Shown: piece after piece, positions 60,061 to 64,000 of the stretch | Position numbering within the stretch: position 1 is the first letter of the stretch | How the letters are laid out: every line of letters begins with the position of its first letter | Origin: Lepidostoma basale | Taxonomy: Eukaryota; Arthropoda; Insecta; Trichoptera; Lepidostomatidae | DNA length: 64,000 nucleotides | Reading direction: 5' to 3' | Assembly: GCA_022606425.2 (NCBI GenBank) | Contig: JAHDVF020000587.1 | Location: 124,001 to 188,000, forward strand | Notes under the pieces: generated by a model | What the model was told of the DNA's origin: nothing | Database searches by the model: none | The model's input: the letters and a program-made list of their open reading frames with translations, nothing else | Made by a program: the position numbers and the translations under genes

Positions 60061-60600
60061 TCTCTGTCAACTACAAACGCGCAGATAAGTTTCCGAAATA
60101 TATACTGCTTGCATAATACCTGATTATGGTAAGACAGTTTCAATGTATTTTGAGTTAGATAAACAAAATATTGATATTTTCAGATATAAAACATTTTCCC
60201 AAGATCCCAAAAAACATATTGCTACCAACTGGGGAAATGTACGCAATTATTCGATGACTGTTGATAAGCCCACCCCTATACCTATAGCGGAACGTGAACA
60301 CATTTCTGTTTCGATCGCAGAAAGGGATCTGCCATCCGCCGGCGGAGCGGTGCTCAACTTTATTGCCGTCGTTACGGTGGAAATATAATTTTATTATTCT
60401 GGAAATACATTCGTTTCGTTTGAGAAATATGTTCCTAAGTTTTTTTTCGCGCTGTAACGATTCGCGTAGAACGATGTCGTTACTAGGCGAAGTATGATTT
60501 TTAGGTTGCCTCGAATTTACAAATTTCAAATATCTATCGGTGGAACGAAGTAATTTTCCGTTTTCTTTTTACGAACGAAGTTTACTTTTCTATAAAAAAG
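60061..60600. other. Unassigned sequence
   Basis: The minus frame 60155-60529 (124 codons) and the plus frame 60143-60388 overlap the same DNA. Neither has a domain or start context that supports a gene. Confidence 0.3.
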
Positions 60601-61025
60601 ATTTTAAAAGAAGAGTTGGGGTAGGTGATGACCATAAACATGACGACAATAAAACAGTCAGCAACTGGTTCTTTCATCTAAGGCAATTAAGATCCATAAA
60701 TAGAAATATTCCCGTTGACAATTTTACAACATAAATCAATTCGTCCGTCGTGTCCCGACTAGATCACTGCAATGGAATCTACGCTTACATCCCCAAACAG
60801 CAAACAAATAATCTCCAATCTGCATTCAATGCAGCAGCACGACTGATAAGGGGTGTGCCAAAGAGTTGTCACATAACACAGCATCTTGAGGAGCTCCACT
60901 GGCTGAAATGTCCAGAAAGGATAAAATACAAGCTCTGCTGGACGGTCTATAAGGCGTTGCATAGAATGGCACCAGCTCGTATATCTGAACTCTGCATCAA
61001 CGAGAACCTGAATGCCAGACAGAAA
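60601..61025 (+). pseudogene. B-LINE variant subfamily, coding end
   Basis: The frame 60750-61082 reads MSRLDHCNGIYAYIPKQQTN, LQSAFNAAARLIRGVPK, CHITQHLEELHWLKCPERIK, YKLCWTVYKALHRMAPARIS and ELCINENLNARQKT, then leaves the element at about 61025. About 75% like the 12-kb copy, so a separate subfamily, shared with 8536-8667. Confidence 0.85.
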
Positions 61026-61084
61026 ACCTTTTCTTTGACGTCACTGTCCGTTTATGTTTTTATATTATTTTATACGATTTAGAT

Positions 61085-61495
61085 ATCCAGATTTATTTGA
61101 TCGTGCCACATTTTCTTCGGTCTTCTTCTATTTCTAGTTTCATTTATTCGTTCATTCTTTCACTCTTTCCATGTGTCCAAATCATCTCTATGTCCCTTTC
61201 ATTATTTTGTTCATAACACTTCATTCGCACCGCATTCACTTCTTATATTTTCATTCGACACCCTATCATACACATATTTTTCACAAATTATCTGATAATG
61301 TGATCTCATTTCTTCTGCATTTATTTTACTGTCATCCTGGGATGATAAAATAAATCAAATGTTGAATGTCGGCCACGTGAGGAGTCGGAGAAATCGACGT
61401 GCGTGCATGACACGATGTGTCCATATTGTGGAAGCACTCCAATTGTTATGCCTGCCACTTCGGAGAAACAGCGTGACGGTTAGTTAGTTAGTTAG
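61085..61495. mobile_element. Two A-LINE fragments in opposite orientation
   Basis: 61085-61340 is minus strand (GATCGTGCCACATTTTCTTC to the QKKDES region). 61341-61495 is plus strand (AAATAAATCAAATGTTGAAT, CACGTGAGGAGTCGGAGAAA, to GCGTGACGGTTAGTTAGTTA). Confidence 0.75.
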
Positions 61496-61660
61496 TATTT
61501 TAAATTATTCTATTTTTGTTTTAAAACAAAAGAACGCATGACAAGAATTTATGAAAATGCATCAAAATATGGTTAGATAGTTAGTATTTTGAAATATTCT
61601 ATTTTTGTTTTAAAACAAAAGAACGGCCGACAAGAATGAATGAAAATGCATAAAAATATT
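61491..61660 (+). repeat. 89-bp direct duplication next to an A-LINE tail
   Basis: GTTAGTATTTTAAATTATTC...at 61491 and GTTAGTATTTTGAAATATTC...at 61580 start two units sharing TATTTTTGTTTTAAAACAAA and GAATGAATGAAAATGCAT-like ends. Confidence 0.75.
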
Positions 61661-62385
61661 TACCCGTACTAGAATCACGATTTTCAAAGTTTAATATGTT
61701 GGTTACAAGAGTTGTGATGCCTCGAATATGCAAAATAATTTTATCCGACCAACTTTTATCCGGAGGTCTCCATTGATCTCATTGACCTTAAACGCGTTTG
61801 AAATTTTCATTCCTCTCGCGTCCTTTTACCCCGATATCCCCATATATCGCCTGCTACAAATTCACACCTCACCCCCACGAGTTAGCAGCGCACACACTCG
61901 TAGTAAAACGGCACATATCTTCGGCATCGGATCCCCCGTGACAAGAGATGATAGTTTGGCATTTTTGCGCGGCGGCACCTTGTTGCCCGCCACTTGTTAC
62001 TCGAGTTGATCGCGGCGGACGAATTGAAGCTCTAGAGAGTGTAGGGGATGGTTGAGTATTGGGGTAAGTTGGATAGGGTGAATAGATTCCGGACGTGACT
62101 GAAATGCTGAGTTTTCCCCAGTCGGCCCCCCTCCCTGCGGTGACTATCGCCATAACGTCATGTGTGGGAATTTTGTCGATTCTTTAACAAACTAAGTTAT
62201 ATATTGAGAAATTCGTGTTTTTTCTATGCGGTGACAATGCAACCGATTATCCAAGTTATTTTTATTTTGAATATCCATTGTTTTGGCCTAAACACTATGA
62301 TACTTTAAAACACTGTTATTATATAATACGCATCACAATTTATTATTTTATTTCTATGAAATTGATTTTTATATTTTATTATTAT
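61661..62385. other. Unique intron, GC-rich middle
   Basis: 61860-62150 is GC-rich and unique. Two overlapping short frames on opposite strands have no domain. Confidence 0.35.
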
Positions 62386-62620
62386 TATTCTGATGACTTG
62401 TATTTTAAGTGCGCCGTTTTGTAAAATCAATTACTCTAAGGGCGCGCTAGGAAATGACTGACCGTACAGTGCAGTCTTTAGAAGTTTCCTAAATTTAACG
62501 TCACTGTCCTTATACTTAAAACTAACATGGAAGCTATTCCACGCCAACGGACCCGCAACGCTGAAATCACGATCATAGAAACTTGCTTTATTGGCTCTGA
62601 TTGTAATGGTTATGTTGTTT
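62386..62620 (-). pseudogene. B-LINE subfamily end (type 4 hairpin)
   Basis: The minus frame 62431-62727 includes SFYDRDFSVAGPLAWNSFHV and KDSDVKFRKLLKTALYGQ, the DRxFxVAGPxAWNS signature. Double stem 62411-62445: outer GCGCC/GGCGC, inner GTAA-TTGATT-TTAC. Tail (AAT)n near 62380. The N-terminal part of the open frame is A-LINE sequence (62640-62730). Confidence 0.8.
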
Positions 62621-62639
62621 GCGCTTGTTTCTACATCGT

Positions 62640-62730
62640 GCTTGTTCATACATCGTGTCATGCACGCACGTCGATTTCTAAGGCTCTTTACGTGGCCAAC
62701 ATTGAATATTTCTATTATTTTGAACAAAAA
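62640..62730 (-). mobile_element. A-LINE fragment
   Basis: Minus strand: IFNVGHVKSLRNRRACMTRC. No 3' end; joined directly to the B-LINE copy. Confidence 0.75.
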
Positions 62731-62750
62731 TGTTTATTTTTACTAAAATG

Positions 62751-63063
62751 TTAATTTCTCTTTTTTTATACACTTTGTATATAGATCACTTATATTAAAA
62801 AATAAAATTATGTAGACATGTTTCGGACAAACAGTCCTTCTTCAGTAAAGATACATTTTTTAAAAATATTATAAAATTGTTTACATTATCTGACAGATGT
62901 TCTTAATCTTTATAACATCTGTCAGATCATGTAAACAATTTTATAATATTTAAAAAAAATTATCTTTACCGAAGAATTACTATTTGTCCGAAACATGTCT
63001 ATATAATTTTATTTTTTAATATAAGTGTTGTAAATACAAAGTGTATAAAAAAGAAAAAGAGAA
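62751..63063. repeat. 313-bp foldback of a hammerhead-bearing repeat
   Basis: Arms 62751-62901 and 62914-63063, loop 12 bases, high identity. Each arm carries the CUGAAGA-type motif (62815-62845 minus, intact; 62969-62999 plus, mutated to CCGAAGA with a broken stem II). The single-copy form is at 2440-2600. Sequence just outside the right arm (ACACAAAGTATGGCGTATAT) also occurs at 2834. Confidence 0.85.
62815..62845 (-). ncRNA. Hammerhead-like motif in the left foldback arm
   Basis: Identical to 2486-2516: CUGAAGA, A, GGAC/GUCC with loop UGUUU, GAAAC-AU-GUC. Confidence 0.6.
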
Positions 63064-63129
63064 ATAAACCATCATAATAACACAAAGTATGGCGTATATA
63101 GAAGAAATTGTAAAATGTTTGTTTATCTT

Positions 63130-63225
63130 TAACTAGTTCATAAAATGGAGCTACAGCTCCCTTGTGATGATTAATTCATAAAAATGGCACTCTATAAATC
63201 ATCCAACTTATTATTACTATTAAAG
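63130..63225 (+). mobile_element. B-LINE 3' UTR (type 2 hairpin, decayed)
   Basis: AAAATGGAGCTACAGCTCCC, inner stem ATGA-TTAAT-TCAT kept, outer stem mutated (GCTCC/GGCAC), then CTATAAATCATCCAACTTAT and (ATT)n. Confidence 0.65.
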
Positions 63226-63589
63226 AAAGTATATTGTATATCAGTTTCCTTCGTATTGTCACCCCAGCCATGCTTCTCCGACACGCGCCCTCCCAGATCC
63301 GACGGAGAAGTCTGTGGTCCGTGTAAATGATGTCAGTTGAGGGATACGATACCGCTACGGTATGCTACGCTCCGTAGCTATCTCTACGACACCCCACACT
63401 TGATATCTGCGGTACATGCTACGCCAATTCTGTTTGAGTCTCTATTTATATTCAATTGTTAATAAAACACGAAAGTGGGGTGTACGTTTTTGCATGTGTT
63501 GAGTAGTAAGTAAAATATTCTAATGCTAAAACAAATAAATTAAAAAAACTTACGTAGTATTTATCACGTACATTAAAAAAAAAATCATC
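63226..63589. other. Unassigned sequence
   Basis: 63250-63420 is balanced in composition and unique. No frame or repeat supported. Confidence 0.3.
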
Positions 63590-64000
63590 CAACAAAGTGA
63601 ATGGTGCACTTAAAGTTGTCATCGAAAATAAAAAACCTACCCAAAAAAGTTAAAATGGCAGCACAATGGTGTTCTTGTACCGACCCTTATGTATGGAAGC
63701 GAAGCATGGAACTGTCAAAAGAAGGATGAAAGTAGAATAAATGAAGTAGAAATGAGATGTCTTAGACGAATGTGTAGATACTCTGTGTATTATAGAGTGT
63801 CGAATAAAAATATAGAATGTGAATGCGGTGCGAATGATGCTGTAATGAACAAAATAATGAAAGGATCATTAAGATGGTTTCGTCACATGGAAAGAATGAA
63901 TGAAGAAAGAATGGTAAAACAATTTTATGTTAACGATGTAAACGTGGCACGATCAAATAAATCTAATAATTTATGTCGTCCACGTGAGTAGTCAGAGAAA
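63590..64000 (+). mobile_element. A-LINE copy running off the window
   Basis: AACAAAGTGAATGGTGCACT, then the frame 63689-63991: MYGSEAWNCQKKDESRINEV, EMRCLRRMCRYSVYYRVSNK, ECGANDAVMNKIMKGSLRWF, MVKQFYVNDVN, then a deletion (no RGRPRKTW) and RSNKSNNLCRPRE. The 3' end lies past the edge. Confidence 0.85.

Noticed and set aside
60155..60529. 124-codon minus-strand frame
   Set aside because: No domain, overlapping an opposite frame, isoleucine/asparagine-rich AT-driven composition.

Overview
This is non-coding-dominated eukaryotic DNA, AT-rich, from an arthropod (most likely an insect). The one host exon I can support is 41666-41803 (+). It encodes 46 residues of the Q domain of a Groucho/TLE co-repressor, with a strong polypyrimidine acceptor before it and a gtaagt donor after it. 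The rest is therefore read as introns of a groucho-type gene on the + strand, filled with old transposable elements. No other groucho exon was found. I see no rRNA, functional tRNA gene, CRISPR array, virus or intact transposon gene.

Repeat families (names are mine). A-LINE: RTE-like non-LTR elements with a (TTAG)n tail, about 35 broken copies, two still carrying a YADD reverse-transcriptase core (49325-50275 and 59560-60060). B-LINE: L2/CR1-like elements with an (ATT)n tail and a conserved 3' double stem. C-LINEs: several RTE-like families, mostly ending in (GAA)n. D-LINE: jockey/CR1-like ends with a (TTTGA)n tail. E-SINE: a 400-bp non-autonomous element that shares the A-LINE 3' end. S1 and S2: tRNA-derived SINEs. 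P repeat: starts near CTCAATAGAGACGAAG, is tandem near 42-43 kb and folded back at 30.6-31.0 kb. F: an unclassified repeat. DNA transposons: a mariner at 15779-17058 with one in-frame stop, a duplicated TTAA-flanked element (20938-21701 and 44713-45485), another TTAA element (33342-33848) and a pogo-like MITE (35062-35382).

Layout: 0-15 kb is LINE debris, an S1 SINE, a 22-bp satellite and a poly(A)-tailed retrocopy of an unidentified mRNA. 15.7-17.1 kb is the mariner. 17-29 kb is LINE debris, MITE copy 1 and a 43-bp satellite. 29-41 kb holds D-LINEs, foldbacks and MITEs. 41.7 kb is the exon. 41.9-43.2 kb is a 575-bp tandem. 43-64 kb is nested LINE/SINE/MITE insertions.

The most interesting signals are structural. 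About 24 hammerhead-ribozyme-like motifs (CUGANGA, stem II, GAAAC, short stem III) lie in repeats resembling terminal repeats of Penelope-like elements. The B-LINE 3' hairpin has an inner stem that changes in a compensatory way between subfamilies. Several insertions can be ordered in time by their nesting.
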